This document shows positions 27,054-35,594 of a DNA stretch of 64,000 nt, piece by piece. Source of the DNA: Saccharopolyspora shandongensis. GTDB taxonomy: Bacteria > Actinomycetota > Actinomycetes > Mycobacteriales > Pseudonocardiaceae. The stretch is taken from NCBI RefSeq assembly GCF_900106995.1, contig NZ_FNOK01000022.1, positions 81,132 to 145,131 of the forward strand, given 5' to 3'. The first letter of the stretch is position 1. Every line of letters starts with the position of its first letter. Both the position numbers and the translations under genes were made by a program. The notes beneath the pieces are model-generated. The model was not told the origin of the DNA. It searched no databases and saw only the letters and a program-made list of their open reading frames with translations.

Positions 27054-28094
27054 ATGACCGCCACCCCCGGTCGCCACATGACCGACGAGATCAGCCAGCA
27101 ACCCGCGATCTTCGCCGACCTGCTGGCCGGCCGGGACGCGATCGCCGAGGTGGCCGCGAAGATCGCGGAACGCCGGCCGCGCTTCGCGCTGCTGGCCGCC
27201 CGCGGCTCCAGCGACCACGCCGCGCTCTACGCGAAGTACCTGCTGGAAGTCCTGCTCGAAATGCCCGTCGGGCTGACGTCGCCGTCGACGACCACGCTCT
27301 ACGGCGCGCAGCCGGACCTGACCGACGTGCTGCTGGTGTCGGTCAGCCAGAGCGGCGGGTCCCCGGACCTGCTGGAGGTCACCGAGTCCGGCCGGAAGCG
27401 CGGCGCGCTGACGGTCGCGGTCACCAACACCTCCGACTCGCCGCTGAACTCCGCCGCCGAGCTGTCGGTGGACATCCGGGCGGGCCGCGAGCAGGCGGTG
27501 GCCGCGACCAAGACCTACAGCGCGACGCTGCTCGCCCTGTACCTGCTCGTCGACGCGGTGCGCGGCGGGACCGGCGCGGACGCCGAGCCGATCCCCGAGC
27601 TGGCCGCGACCGCCCTGGCCGACGGCCAGAAGATGGTGGACGACGCGGTGCGCCGCTACCGCTTCGCGGAGCGGATGGTCACCACGGGGCGCGGCTACTC
27701 GCTGGCCACCGCCTCCGAGGCGGCGCTGAAGCTCGCCGAGACCAGCTACCTCTCCGCCCGCGCCTACAGCGGCGCCGACCTGCTGCACGGCCCGGTCGCG
27801 GCGGTAGACACCGACACCGCGGTGCTCGCGCTGTGCAGCAACGGGCGTGGCGGTGATGCGATGCGCGAGGTGCTCGACGTGGTCCACGAGCGCGGCGCGG
27901 ACGTCTGCGCGATCGGCTCGGCGGCCTCGGACGTGCCCGCGTCGCACCGCATCCCGGTGCCCGCCTGCGCCGAGGAGCTGGCGCCGGTGCTGGAGGTCCT
28001 GCCGGTCCAGCAGCTGGCCCTCGGGCTAGCGCTGGCCCGGGGCTTCGACCCGGACAGCCCGCGCGGCCTGAAGAAGGTCACCCGCACCCGGTGA
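27054..28094 (+). CDS. SIS-domain aminosugar-phosphate isomerase/deaminase
   Basis: 346 residues made of two SIS domains (about 35-165 and 200-335), like the isomerase half of GlmS without the glutaminase domain. Seen: LAARGSSDHAALYAKYLLE, SVSQSGGSPDLLE, TSEAALKLAE-like TASEAALKLAETSYLSARAYSGADLLHGP and a C-terminal LARGFDPDSPRGLKKVT. In a DasR-controlled locus with no nagB in view, glucosamine-6-phosphate deaminase of the NagB-II type is the best guess; AgaS-like sugar isomerase is the alternative. ATG 27054 has GAAGGGA eight bases upstream; ATG 27045 is too close to it. Confidence 0.75.
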   Translation: MTATPGRHMTDEISQQPAIFADLLAGRDAIAEVAAKIAERRPRFALLAARGSSDHAALYAKYLLEVLLEMPVGLTSPSTTTLYGAQPDLTDVLLVSVSQSGGSPDLLEVTESGRKRGALTVAVTNTSDSPLNSAAELSVDIRAGREQAVAATKTYSATLLALYLLVDAVRGGTGADAEPIPELAATALADGQKMVDDAVRRYRFAERMVTTGRGYSLATASEAALKLAETSYLSARAYSGADLLHGPVAAVDTDTAVLALCSNGRGGDAMREVLDVVHERGADVCAIGSAASDVPASHRIPVPACAEELAPVLEVLPVQQLALGLALARGFDPDSPRGLKKVTRTR

Positions 28095-28108
28095 CCGACG
28101 GCGTTTTC

Positions 28109-28161
28109 GAAGTGAACGGCCCGTTCGCCCCACCTACCGGAGCGAACGGGCCGTTCACTTC
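28109..28161. terminator. 20-bp perfect stem hairpin
   Basis: GAAGTGAACGGCCCGTTCGC (28109-28128) pairs exactly with 28142-28161 around a 13-nt loop. It lies 15 bp after the SIS gene and faces a convergent amidohydrolase gene; a bidirectional terminator is likely. Confidence 0.75.
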
Positions 28162-28212
28162 CGCCGGCTTGGTTGCGCTGAGCGACGACATTCCGCTGCC
28201 GGGCGAGTAAAA

Positions 28213-28246
28213 GCCCGCCTCACCGAGGGGGCGGGGTGAGACGGGC
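28213..28246. terminator. Second hairpin in the convergent gap
   Basis: GCCCGCCTCACC (28213-28224) pairs with GGTGAGACGGGC (28235-28246) with one mismatch. Probably serves the minus-strand amidohydrolase transcript. Confidence 0.5.
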
Positions 28247-28316
28247 ACCGCCAGGTTACGCCGAACGGAGCACGCCGCAAGCCTCGGGTCGAGCCGAACG
28301 GCAGAGTCCAAAGACC

Positions 28317-29159
28317 CTAAAAGCCGTACACCTCGCGCGCCGTCGCGTCGAACACCGCCGCGCGCTGCCGATCGTCGAGCCCGGCGGCCAGCTGCCGGGC
28401 CACGCCCATGACCTGCCCGTAGTCGGCGGCGAGCAGGCACACCGGCCAATCCGAGCCGAACATCAGGCGGCCCGGCCCGAACGCCTCCAGCACCACGTCC
28501 ACGTAAGGCGCAAGCCTCACCGGATCAGGTTGCCGGGCCCAGTCGTCCTCGGTGACCAGCCCGGACAGCTTGCACACGACGTTCGGGTGAGCGGCCAGCG
28601 CCCGGATGCGGCTCGCCCACGGTTCCAGCTCGCCGGTGGCCACGGGCGGTTTCGCACAGTGGTCGAGCACGAAGGTCAGCTGCGGGAACTGCCCGACGGC
28701 CTTGATCGCGGCCGGCAGCTGGTGCGGCCGGACCAGCAGCTCGTACACCAGCCCGGCGTCCTCGACCGCGGCCAGCCCGTTGAGCACCTCCGGGCGGATC
28801 AGCCAGTCCGGGTCCGGCTCGTCCTCGACCTGGTGCCGGATGCCCTTCAGCCAGCCGCCGGACGGGTGCGTCTGCAGGCGGCCGATCCGCTCGCGAGCGT
28901 CCCGCGCGGTCAGGTCGACCCAGCCGACCACCGCCGCGATCCGGTCCACGGTGTCGGCCAGCACCAGCATCTCCGGCGTCTCGTCCGGGTCGGCGGCGGT
29001 CTGCACCAGCACCGTGGCGGTCACGCCGGAACCCTTCAGCGCGGCCTGCAGGTCGGCGGGCCGGAAGTCGCGGCGCAGCGGCTCCATCGCCTCGCCGACG
29101 ATCCACGGCTGGTCCCGGACGTCGAGGTCCCACAGGTGGTGGTGGGTGTCGACGGTCAT
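28317..29159 (-). CDS. Amidohydrolase-family (Amidohydro_2) lactonase-like protein
   Basis: 280 residues, TIM-barrel metal-dependent hydrolase. Visible: VDTHHHLWDL at 3-12 (metal His pair), LDHCAKPP near 166, VCKLSGLV near 196 and a terminal MFGSDWPVC (Asp) near 235. This pattern fits the L-fuconolactonase/2-pyrone-4,6-dicarboxylate lactonase branch. No sugar dehydrogenase or permease for such a pathway lies next to it, so the substrate is unknown. Divergent from the kinase gene; a role in the aminosugar locus is only positional. Confidence 0.72.
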   Translation of the reverse strand: MTVDTHHHLWDLDVRDQPWIVGEAMEPLRRDFRPADLQAALKGSGVTATVLVQTAADPDETPEMLVLADTVDRIAAVVGWVDLTARDARERIGRLQTHPSGGWLKGIRHQVEDEPDPDWLIRPEVLNGLAAVEDAGLVYELLVRPHQLPAAIKAVGQFPQLTFVLDHCAKPPVATGELEPWASRIRALAAHPNVVCKLSGLVTEDDWARQPDPVRLAPYVDVVLEAFGPGRLMFGSDWPVCLLAADYGQVMGVARQLAAGLDDRQRAAVFDATAREVYGF

Positions 29160-29376
29160 CGAGCGGCCCCGCTCGCGCCGCGACTGCCCGCGCCGTCCAA
29201 ATAGGACATCCGACGTGACCCGGCAAGGTCGTCCATGCTCCAGCTCCCCGACTGATCAAGCAACGCCTCGATGTATAGCCGGTCGCCACGCCGGATGCCA
29301 GGGGTTGGCGAGAAGGTCCTGGCCGGTTTTGGTCGTGCCGGCCACGGCGCGCGGCCGCGACGGGTAGAAAGGGCGG

Positions 29377-30330
29377 ATGCACGGCGACGAAGCGGCGCTC
29401 GTACTCGGCATGGACATCGGCGGAACCAGCAGCCGGGCGCTCGTCAGCGACCTGTCCGGCCGGGTGCTGGGCCGCGGCGAAGCGGCCGGCGGCAACCCGA
29501 ATTCGCACCCGCCCGAACAGGCGGCGCGGCAGATCGCCGATGCCGCGCGGGCGGCGCTCGCCGGGCTCGACCCGGCGGCGGTGCGCAACTGCGTGATCGG
29601 CATGGCCGGGGTCAGCAAGATGGCCGATCCCGAGTTCGGCGCGCTGTTCGACCGCACGTGGTCCGGGCTGGGCCTGCGGAGCCCACGGCGAGCGATCAGC
29701 GACTGCGAGGTGGCCTTCGCGGCGGGCACGCCGGATCCCGACGGCACGGTGCTGATCGCGGGCACGGGCGCCATCGCGGCCCGCATCGAGCAGCACCGGA
29801 TGGTCGCGACCATCGGCGGTCACGGCTGGCTCCTCGGCGACGAGGGCTCGGCGTTCTGGCTGGGCCGCGAAGCCGTGCGAGCCACGCTGCGCGCGCTGGA
29901 CCGCGGCAAGCCGCTGCACGGCCTCACGGCGGCAGTGCGCGACCGGCTCCTGCCGGACGCTCCGGACGCTCAGCGCAGGGAGCTGATCAGCGCCGTGAAC
30001 GCGGCCCCACCGATCCGCCTCGCGGAGCTGGCACCGCTGGTGACGGCGGCCACCGACGAAACGGCAGCCGACATCGTCCGCCGCGCCGCCCAGGTCCTGG
30101 CCGACACCGCGGCGGCGACCCGCTGCCACGGCGAATCCAGAACGATCGTGCTGGCAGGAGGCTTGGTTGCGCCGGGCAACCCGGTCCGCGAAGCGCTGCG
30201 CGGCACGCTGTCCCACCGAGGCTTCCAAACCCAGCGCACGGCGGGCCCAGGCGAAGCCGGAGCGGCCTGGCTGGCGGCGCTGGACCTCACGGACGACCCG
30301 CAGACCCTCCACGAACGCCTGCTCCCCTAG
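29377..30330 (+). CDS. BadF/BadG-family sugar kinase, probable N-acetylglucosamine kinase
   Basis: 317 residues of the ASKHA fold. N-terminal phosphate loop LGMDIGGTSSRALV, adenosine-side motif VLIAGTGAIAARI near 127, GHGWLLGDEGSAFWLGREA near 148 (the sequence typical of eukaryotic-like and actinobacterial GlcNAc kinases) and LAGGLVAPGNPVREAL near 258. It would phosphorylate GlcNAc released from imported chitobiose, fitting the das locus upstream. ATG 29377 follows GGGCGG. I see no dre match in the 217 bp before it, so DasR control is not evident. Confidence 0.8.
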   Translation: MHGDEAALVLGMDIGGTSSRALVSDLSGRVLGRGEAAGGNPNSHPPEQAARQIADAARAALAGLDPAAVRNCVIGMAGVSKMADPEFGALFDRTWSGLGLRSPRRAISDCEVAFAAGTPDPDGTVLIAGTGAIAARIEQHRMVATIGGHGWLLGDEGSAFWLGREAVRATLRALDRGKPLHGLTAAVRDRLLPDAPDAQRRELISAVNAAPPIRLAELAPLVTAATDETAADIVRRAAQVLADTAAATRCHGESRTIVLAGGLVAPGNPVREALRGTLSHRGFQTQRTAGPGEAGAAWLAALDLTDDPQTLHERLLP

Positions 30331-30607
30331 CCCCAGCAGCGTCGCCGGGTGGTGCTCCGATCTTGCCGAAGATCTGGCGGCTCCCCGGCGAACATCCCAG
30401 CGCCCAGGCATTTCCGGGCACACCAGGGTGTCCGGCGGAACCGGCCCGATCCCAGGGGGCTCGTTCAGCGTGGAGCGCCGGTGCGTGGGGGACGTGCCCC
30501 CTGAACACAGGGCGCCGATTTCGCGCGAAATCGCCATCGCCCGTCAGGCACCGGGCGCCATCGCGATCAGCCGCGCCGAGCCTTCCTGGAACGCCCAGGC
30601 GATCACC
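30331..30607. other. Convergent intergenic region with 18-bp palindrome
   Basis: 277 bp between the kinase and dapA stops. It contains the perfect palindrome CGATTTCGCGCGAAATCG (30516-30533) and a weaker stem around CCGGGCACACC at 30416. No gene is supported. Confidence 0.5.
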
Positions 30608-31450
30608 TCAGGCGAGGCCGACCTCTTGGAGGCCCTTGCGGATCGCCGCCAGCTCCGCCTCGTCCGCGTCCACCAGCGGCAGCCGGACCCCGCCGACCCG
30701 GTGGCCGACCAGGTTCAGGGCCGCCTTGACCGGGATCGGGTTCGTGGTCGTCGACAGCGCCGCGTACAGCGGCTTCAGCGAGGCGTCGATCTCCGCGCGG
30801 CGCTCCGGTTCGTCCACCATGCGCCGCATCTGCGGGCCCACGAGGTGGCTGGCCACCAGGATGCCGCCGAGACCGCCGAGGTCCAGGGCCGTGGCGAAGC
30901 CGTCGTCGTTGCCCGCGTACAGGCCGAGGCCGTCGATCTGGGCGAGCGCCGCGTTGTCCGCCTGCTTGACGTAGTCGATGTTCTCGACCTGGGCGAGCTC
31001 GGCGAGCAGGTCGTGCGTCAGCGACAGGCCGATCCGCGACGGCACGTTGTAGAGCACCACCGGCTTGTCCGTCGCCCGCGCGATCTCGGTGAAGTGCCGG
31101 ACGAGGCCGCGGCGGTTGGGCCGGTTGTAGTACGGCGTCACCGAAAGCACCGCGTCGGCGCCGAGCTCGGTCGCCCGCGCCGTCATCTCGCAGGCGTGCG
31201 CGGTGTTGTTCGACCCGGTCGAAGCGATCACCGTGGCGCCCGCCGGGCGCTCGGCGCAGGCGAGCTCGATGAGCCGCAGGTGCTCCTCGTCGGACAGCGT
31301 GGGCGCCTCGCCGGTCGTCCCGCAGACCACGATGCCGTCCGAGCCGTGGTCGATCAGGTGGCGGAACAGGCCCAGGAAGGCGGCTTCGTCGACGCGCAGC
31401 TCGTCGTCGAACGGGGTGACTATCGCGGTGATCACGCTGCCGAGAGACAT
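30608..31450 (-). CDS. dapA: 4-hydroxy-tetrahydrodipicolinate synthase
   Basis: Condenses pyruvate with aspartate semialdehyde on the lysine/diaminopimelate pathway that feeds peptidoglycan. 280 residues, slightly short. TIM barrel with GTTGEAP (44-50), YYNRP (107-111), the catalytic Tyr134 in VVLYNVPSR and the Schiff-base Lys162 in IDYVKQAD. ATG 31450 is used; GGAGGAG lies 13 bases upstream, which is far, and a longer GTG start is possible. The gene follows a DUF3159 gene by 29 bp on the same strand. Confidence 0.88.
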   Translation of the reverse strand: MSLGSVITAIVTPFDDELRVDEAAFLGLFRHLIDHGSDGIVVCGTTGEAPTLSDEEHLRLIELACAERPAGATVIASTGSNNTAHACEMTARATELGADAVLSVTPYYNRPNRRGLVRHFTEIARATDKPVVLYNVPSRIGLSLTHDLLAELAQVENIDYVKQADNAALAQIDGLGLYAGNDDGFATALDLGGLGGILVASHLVGPQMRRMVDEPERRAEIDASLKPLYAALSTTTNPIPVKAALNLVGHRVGGVRLPLVDADEAELAAIRKGLQEVGLA

Positions 31451-31479
31451 GAGCGCATTCTGCTCCTCCGGCCGAGCGG

Positions 31480-32142
31480 TCACGACTGCGGATGCCGCAG
31501 TCCCGGGTGCTCCGGCGGCAGGGACCGCCGCATCACCCACCAGCTCGCCGCCACGCACACCGCCACCAGCGGCCAGGTCAGCACGACCTGCGCGATGGTC
31601 AGCGCGCCGGTGAAGCCCAGCAGCCACAGCGGGATGAACACCACCAGCCGCACCACGTACTGGCCGACCCAGACCCAGCTCGCCCGGCTGTACGCCCGCA
31701 GCAGCACCGGATCGCGGCGCCACCGCCGGGCCTGGCCGAGGGCCGTGCCGACCACCACGCCGAGCAGCGGCCAGCGGATCGCGATGCTGATCATCCAGGC
31801 CAGTGCGCTGAGCGCGTTGGTCACCAGCCGGGGCAGGAAGAAGTCCGCGGCATCCCCGGTGTACAGCGCGATCAGCGCGCCGAACAGGACCGCGAGCAGG
31901 CTGATCAGCACCGCCAGCGGCCGGGCTCCCCCGCGCAGCCGCCACCCGGCGATCAGCGCGCCCACCACCACCGCCGCGCCGCCGCCGATGGCGATCGACT
32001 CGCCGCCGAAGAACCACCCGGCGCCGAACGCGATGGGCGGCAGGCTCGCGTCGATCGCGCTGGCACGGCCGCCGAGCAGCCGCATGAACGAATCGCGGTC
32101 GTCGCGTTCCGCCGCGATCCCCGCCTGCCGGTCCTGCGTCAC
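31480..32142 (-). CDS. DUF3159 family membrane protein
   Basis: 220 residues with six hydrophobic segments between about 35 and 205. The pattern DSFMRLLGGRASAIDASLPP at the N-terminus, WRDPVLLRAYSRASWVWVGQYVVRL in the middle and a final TWPLVAVCVAASWWVMRRSLP fit DUF3159, an actinobacterial membrane family without known function, sometimes likened to intracellular septation protein A. Precedes dapA by 29 bp and is probably co-transcribed with it. Confidence 0.72.
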   Translation of the reverse strand: MTQDRQAGIAAERDDRDSFMRLLGGRASAIDASLPPIAFGAGWFFGGESIAIGGGAAVVVGALIAGWRLRGGARPLAVLISLLAVLFGALIALYTGDAADFFLPRLVTNALSALAWMISIAIRWPLLGVVVGTALGQARRWRRDPVLLRAYSRASWVWVGQYVVRLVVFIPLWLLGFTGALTIAQVVLTWPLVAVCVAASWWVMRRSLPPEHPGLRHPQS

Positions 32143-32213
32143 GGAACCCAGCCTGCCCTAACTAGCGCCCCGTCCGCACCCACCAGTGGCACGCGACTCC
32201 TCGACGAGGCATT

Positions 32214-32954
32214 TCAGCCGAGCCCCCGGCGGGCCCGGTCGAGGAGGGCGGCGAGCTGGCCGGCGATGCGGGGCTTGTCCGCCGGGCGGCAGGTGACGAC
32301 GTCCTGGCCGTCGGCACGCTCGCCCTGCAGCGCGTAGCGGCCCCGGTCGTTGTCGAACCAGATCAGGTTCGGGATCCGGCCGCGCGGCCCGCCGCGCCGG
32401 GCGCCGCCGACGACGAAGTGCCCGAGCCGGTACTTCTGCCCCGAGGTGATCGAACGCAGTTCGGCCAGCCCGTCGATGTCGGCGTCAGTCGGGTGGCCGT
32501 GGCTGCGATCGGCCACCGCGCGCACCTCGCCGCCGCTGCCGGGCGGGGCGTCGGGCAGCAGCTCCGCGCACACCCGGGGCAGCGCATCCGGCGCGAGGAA
32601 GCTCATCCGCAGCCCACGGCCGTCGAGCACGCCGACCACGCCGACCTCGCCGGTCGCCACGACCCGCGCCGCCAGCCGCTGCCCGGCGCGCACGTCGAGC
32701 AGCCCGGCGGCGGCGATCGACACCTCGGAGCTGCACAGCAGGTACAGCGCGTCCTCGACCTCGGGCTCCGGGCGGCCGTTGCGGGCCAGGCCGGTCGACT
32801 CCAGCTCCTGCCACACCTGGGCGGCCAGCCGGTTGCGGTCCTCCGCGGCCTCGCCGACGCGCGGGAGCTCGAACGGGTACTGCCGCACGGTGAGGTTCAG
32901 CTGCTCACCGAGCAGGTCGACCGCGGGGATCGACAGGGTGATCGTCTCGACCAT
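32214..32954 (-). CDS. EspG-family ESX secretion-associated protein
   Basis: 246 residues of the EspG family, the cytoplasmic chaperones that bind PE-PPE dimers and deliver them to type VII secretion. Seen: ITLSIPAVDLLGEQLNL at the N-terminus, YPFELPRVGEAAEDR, an EDALYLLCSSEVSI helix and a C-terminal TCRPADKPRIAGQLAALLDRARRGL. No EccA-E, EsxA/B or PE/PPE gene is present, only the proline-rich gene immediately upstream, so it is an orphan locus. ATG 32954 or the adjacent GTG 32957; the ribosome site is weak. Confidence 0.72.
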   Translation of the reverse strand: MVETITLSIPAVDLLGEQLNLTVRQYPFELPRVGEAAEDRNRLAAQVWQELESTGLARNGRPEPEVEDALYLLCSSEVSIAAAGLLDVRAGQRLAARVVATGEVGVVGVLDGRGLRMSFLAPDALPRVCAELLPDAPPGSGGEVRAVADRSHGHPTDADIDGLAELRSITSGQKYRLGHFVVGGARRGGPRGRIPNLIWFDNDRGRYALQGERADGQDVVTCRPADKPRIAGQLAALLDRARRGLG

Positions 32955-33050
32955 CACAGCTCATTTCGAGTCGGGGTGCACCGGTCGGGCGCCGAGGCCC
33001 GCGCCGCGAGCGTTGGACCCACCGGCGGCGCGAGCCACATCGAACAATCC

Positions 33051-35102
33051 CTAGAAGTCCCGGTAGCTGGAGGGCGCTTCGCCCAGCACCGGCGGGGCGA
33101 CGAGGCGGCTCTCGCCGTCGTCCTCCTCGAAGAGTTCGTCGGCTTCGACCAGGAACTGCGGCACCGCGCCCCGGCCGCTCTCGCCCGGCTTGTAGCCGCC
33201 GCCGGCGCGCAGGTCGTCGTCCTCCCGGCGCTCTTCCTTGAAGTCGTCGGCCGACCAGGTCATGTTCCGGCCGTAACCGGCCCGCGACGACGAGGACCCG
33301 CCCCAGGTTCCGGACGATCCCATCGGCCCGAACCCGCCGTCGGCGCGCTGCGCGAGCTTCGGCGCCCGCGCGGGCGCGGGACGCCGCTGCTCGGGCGGGC
33401 GAGGCGGCTCCGGCTGCGGCTCCGGCGGGCGCGGTGGCGCCTGCGGGGCCGGCGGCGGGCCGGAGTTGACCGGCATCGGGCCGCTCGGCGGGCCGTCCGG
33501 CCGCGCGGGCGGCGGCCCGACCGGGCGCCCGGCCTGCGGCATCGGACCGCTCGGCGGCCCCTCGGGCGGCGGCCCGGGAGCGGCCGGAGGCCGCGGCGGC
33601 GGACCACCCAGCGACGGGTTGCCGACCGGAGGCGACTGCGGACCCTGCGGAGCAGGAGGACGCGGATCGGCCATCGGCGGGCCGTCGACGGGCGGCAGCC
33701 CGGAGGGCGGCGGACCGGCGAGCCGGGGCCCGGGAGCGTCATGCCGCGGCGCGCCGTCAGACGCGAGCGGTGGTGCGTCGGGCCGCGGCGGAGCCTGCGG
33801 CGGCGGACCGCTGAGCGGAGCGGCCTGCGGCAGCGGGCCGCTCGGCGGGCCGAGCTGCGGCGGCGGACCGTCCAGCGGCAGCTGGCCGGGCGGCGGACCG
33901 TCCGGGCGGGGCGGAGCGGCCTGCGGCAGCGGGCCGCTGCCCGGACCGGAGTCGTGGCGCGGCGGCGGGCCGTCCAGCGGAGCGTCGTGACGCGGCGGAG
34001 CCTGCGGCGGCGGGCCGCTCAGCGGACCCGCCTGCGGCGGCGCACCCACCGGGGCGGCGTCGGGTCGCGGCGGCAACCCGTCGGGACCGGGCATCGGCCC
34101 ATCGTGGGGCGGCGGGCCGTCCGGCCCCGCCTGCGGAAGGTCGTGGCGCGGCGGGCCAGCCTGCGGCAGCGGGCCGCTCGGCGGGCCGACCTGCGGCTGC
34201 GGTCCGCTCGGCGGGCCGGAGTCGTGCCACGGCGGCAACCCGTCCGGCCCGGGCATCGGCCCGTCGTGGGGCGGCAGACCATCCCGGCCTGGCGGCGGAC
34301 CGTCGTGCCGTCGCCCGCCGGCCTGCGGCGATGGGCCGCTCGGCGGACCGTCGAGCGGCGGAGCGCCGTGTCGCGAGGCGTCCGGTTCGGGAGCCGGCAG
34401 TCCGTCTTGCGGCAACGGGCCGCTCGGCGGTCCCTGCTGCGGCAGGGGCCCGGAGTCGCGTCGCCGCGGCGGGCCGTCCAGCGGAGCGTCGTGGCGCGGC
34501 GGTCCCGCTGGCGGCGGGCCGCTCGGCGGTCCTGCCTGCGACGGCGGGCCGCCCACCAGGCCGTCGTGGATCGGTGGCAGCGGGCCGCTCAGCGGGTCGT
34601 CCTGCAGGAGCGAGCCGCTGAGGCCGCCGCTGAACCCCGTCGGGCGCTTCGGCTCATCGAGCGGCTCGGGACCGAGCGAGCCGGACAGCTCGGCCGGCGG
34701 TTCCGGGCGGCCCGGCGGCACGTCGAGTCCGCCGAGGTCGCCGGAGATCGCCAATCCGCCGCCCGGGGTCTTCGGCGCTTCGGGTCGATCCGGCGCCGGC
34801 CTGGCGTCTTGGGGCTGCCTGTGCTGGTCGTGCTCGAAGCGATCAGGGAGCTGCTCGGCACGCTGCCACAGCGCGAACGGGTGCAGTTCGGCGGCCAATG
34901 CGGCGAGCTCGCCGCGCAGATCGAAGCGCATCGGACGCTGGGCGGGCGGCCGGGGCCCGCTCGGTGCCGGCGGCACGTCGCCGCCGAGCGAGCCGCGCAT
35001 CGGCGCGTCCGCACGGCGTCGTCCTCCCGGGCCAGCGGCCCGCTGTTGCGCGTCGAAGCCCGCTGGCCCCGGCGCGGACGCCGGATTCTGCGGTGACGTC
35101 AC
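33051..35102 (-). CDS. Large proline/glycine-rich disordered protein
   Basis: 683 residues from GTG 35102 (GGGGGA upstream). After a 50-residue Pro/Ala leader comes a short ordered helix (MRFDLRGELAALAAELHPFALWQRAEQL), then about 430 residues of tandem low-complexity repeats built on GPPSGPLPQ, DGPPPHDG and PGPDGLPP, and a conserved-looking acidic C-terminus (GRNMTWSADDFKEERREDDDLR, VEADELFEEDDGESRLVAPPVLGEAPSSYRDF). No enzymatic domain. Its place directly before espG suggests a type VII-associated secreted or wall-spanning protein, by analogy with proline-rich ESX-associated proteins. The repeats make the DNA itself repetitive, so length probably varies between strains. Confidence 0.65.
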   Translation of the reverse strand: MTSPQNPASAPGPAGFDAQQRAAGPGGRRRADAPMRGSLGGDVPPAPSGPRPPAQRPMRFDLRGELAALAAELHPFALWQRAEQLPDRFEHDQHRQPQDARPAPDRPEAPKTPGGGLAISGDLGGLDVPPGRPEPPAELSGSLGPEPLDEPKRPTGFSGGLSGSLLQDDPLSGPLPPIHDGLVGGPPSQAGPPSGPPPAGPPRHDAPLDGPPRRRDSGPLPQQGPPSGPLPQDGLPAPEPDASRHGAPPLDGPPSGPSPQAGGRRHDGPPPGRDGLPPHDGPMPGPDGLPPWHDSGPPSGPQPQVGPPSGPLPQAGPPRHDLPQAGPDGPPPHDGPMPGPDGLPPRPDAAPVGAPPQAGPLSGPPPQAPPRHDAPLDGPPPRHDSGPGSGPLPQAAPPRPDGPPPGQLPLDGPPPQLGPPSGPLPQAAPLSGPPPQAPPRPDAPPLASDGAPRHDAPGPRLAGPPPSGLPPVDGPPMADPRPPAPQGPQSPPVGNPSLGGPPPRPPAAPGPPPEGPPSGPMPQAGRPVGPPPARPDGPPSGPMPVNSGPPPAPQAPPRPPEPQPEPPRPPEQRRPAPARAPKLAQRADGGFGPMGSSGTWGGSSSSRAGYGRNMTWSADDFKEERREDDDLRAGGGYKPGESGRGAVPQFLVEADELFEEDDGESRLVAPPVLGEAPSSYRDF

Positions 35103-35594
35103 GATTCCCCCAGATATTCGGGACGGTTGCAGCGCCGCGCGACGTCCGGGTGTACCCGAACCGCGGGCGCACTGGAATCGACGCAACGGAGCACGCTGTC
35201 GTTCCCCAACTCAACCGACCGCGATGACGCGGAACAGCGGGCGGCGCGGCGTCTCCCCGAACGCACACCAGGCTGCCACCTGCATCGATCGCAACATCAC
35301 GGGCCCCCTCATTGCATCTGTTACCGCCGAAGGACAGTAGCAGCTGAGGTTCACCCGTATCGGTGTTTCGAGGAATGGCCACCCAGTTGCTGCCGCGACG
35401 CCGGAAAAGTGCAGTGCGGCAACGAAATTCGCAAAATTCGCGCAGCGTCCGGGCGAATCGGACAGAAATACTAGACCGCCCCGTGCCGTTAATCACTAGT
35501 ACGGAACCGACGGTGGCGTAGGTAGCCGTTCGAGCGCCAATCTGGTTTCCGGTCACCGCGCGTGCGGGAGGAAAGACCAGGAAGGAAAGAGTCA
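35103..35594. other. Intergenic region, lower GC, divergent promoters
   Basis: 492 bp between the proline-rich gene and the SGNH gene. Clearly lower in GC from about 35260 to 35540 than its surroundings. No coding region has convincing codon use on either strand. It should carry promoters for both genes; I cannot point to specific boxes. Confidence 0.5.

Noticed and set aside
29160..29376. DasR operator before the GlcNAc-kinase gene
   Set aside because: No sequence close to TGGTCTAGACCA is present in this gap.
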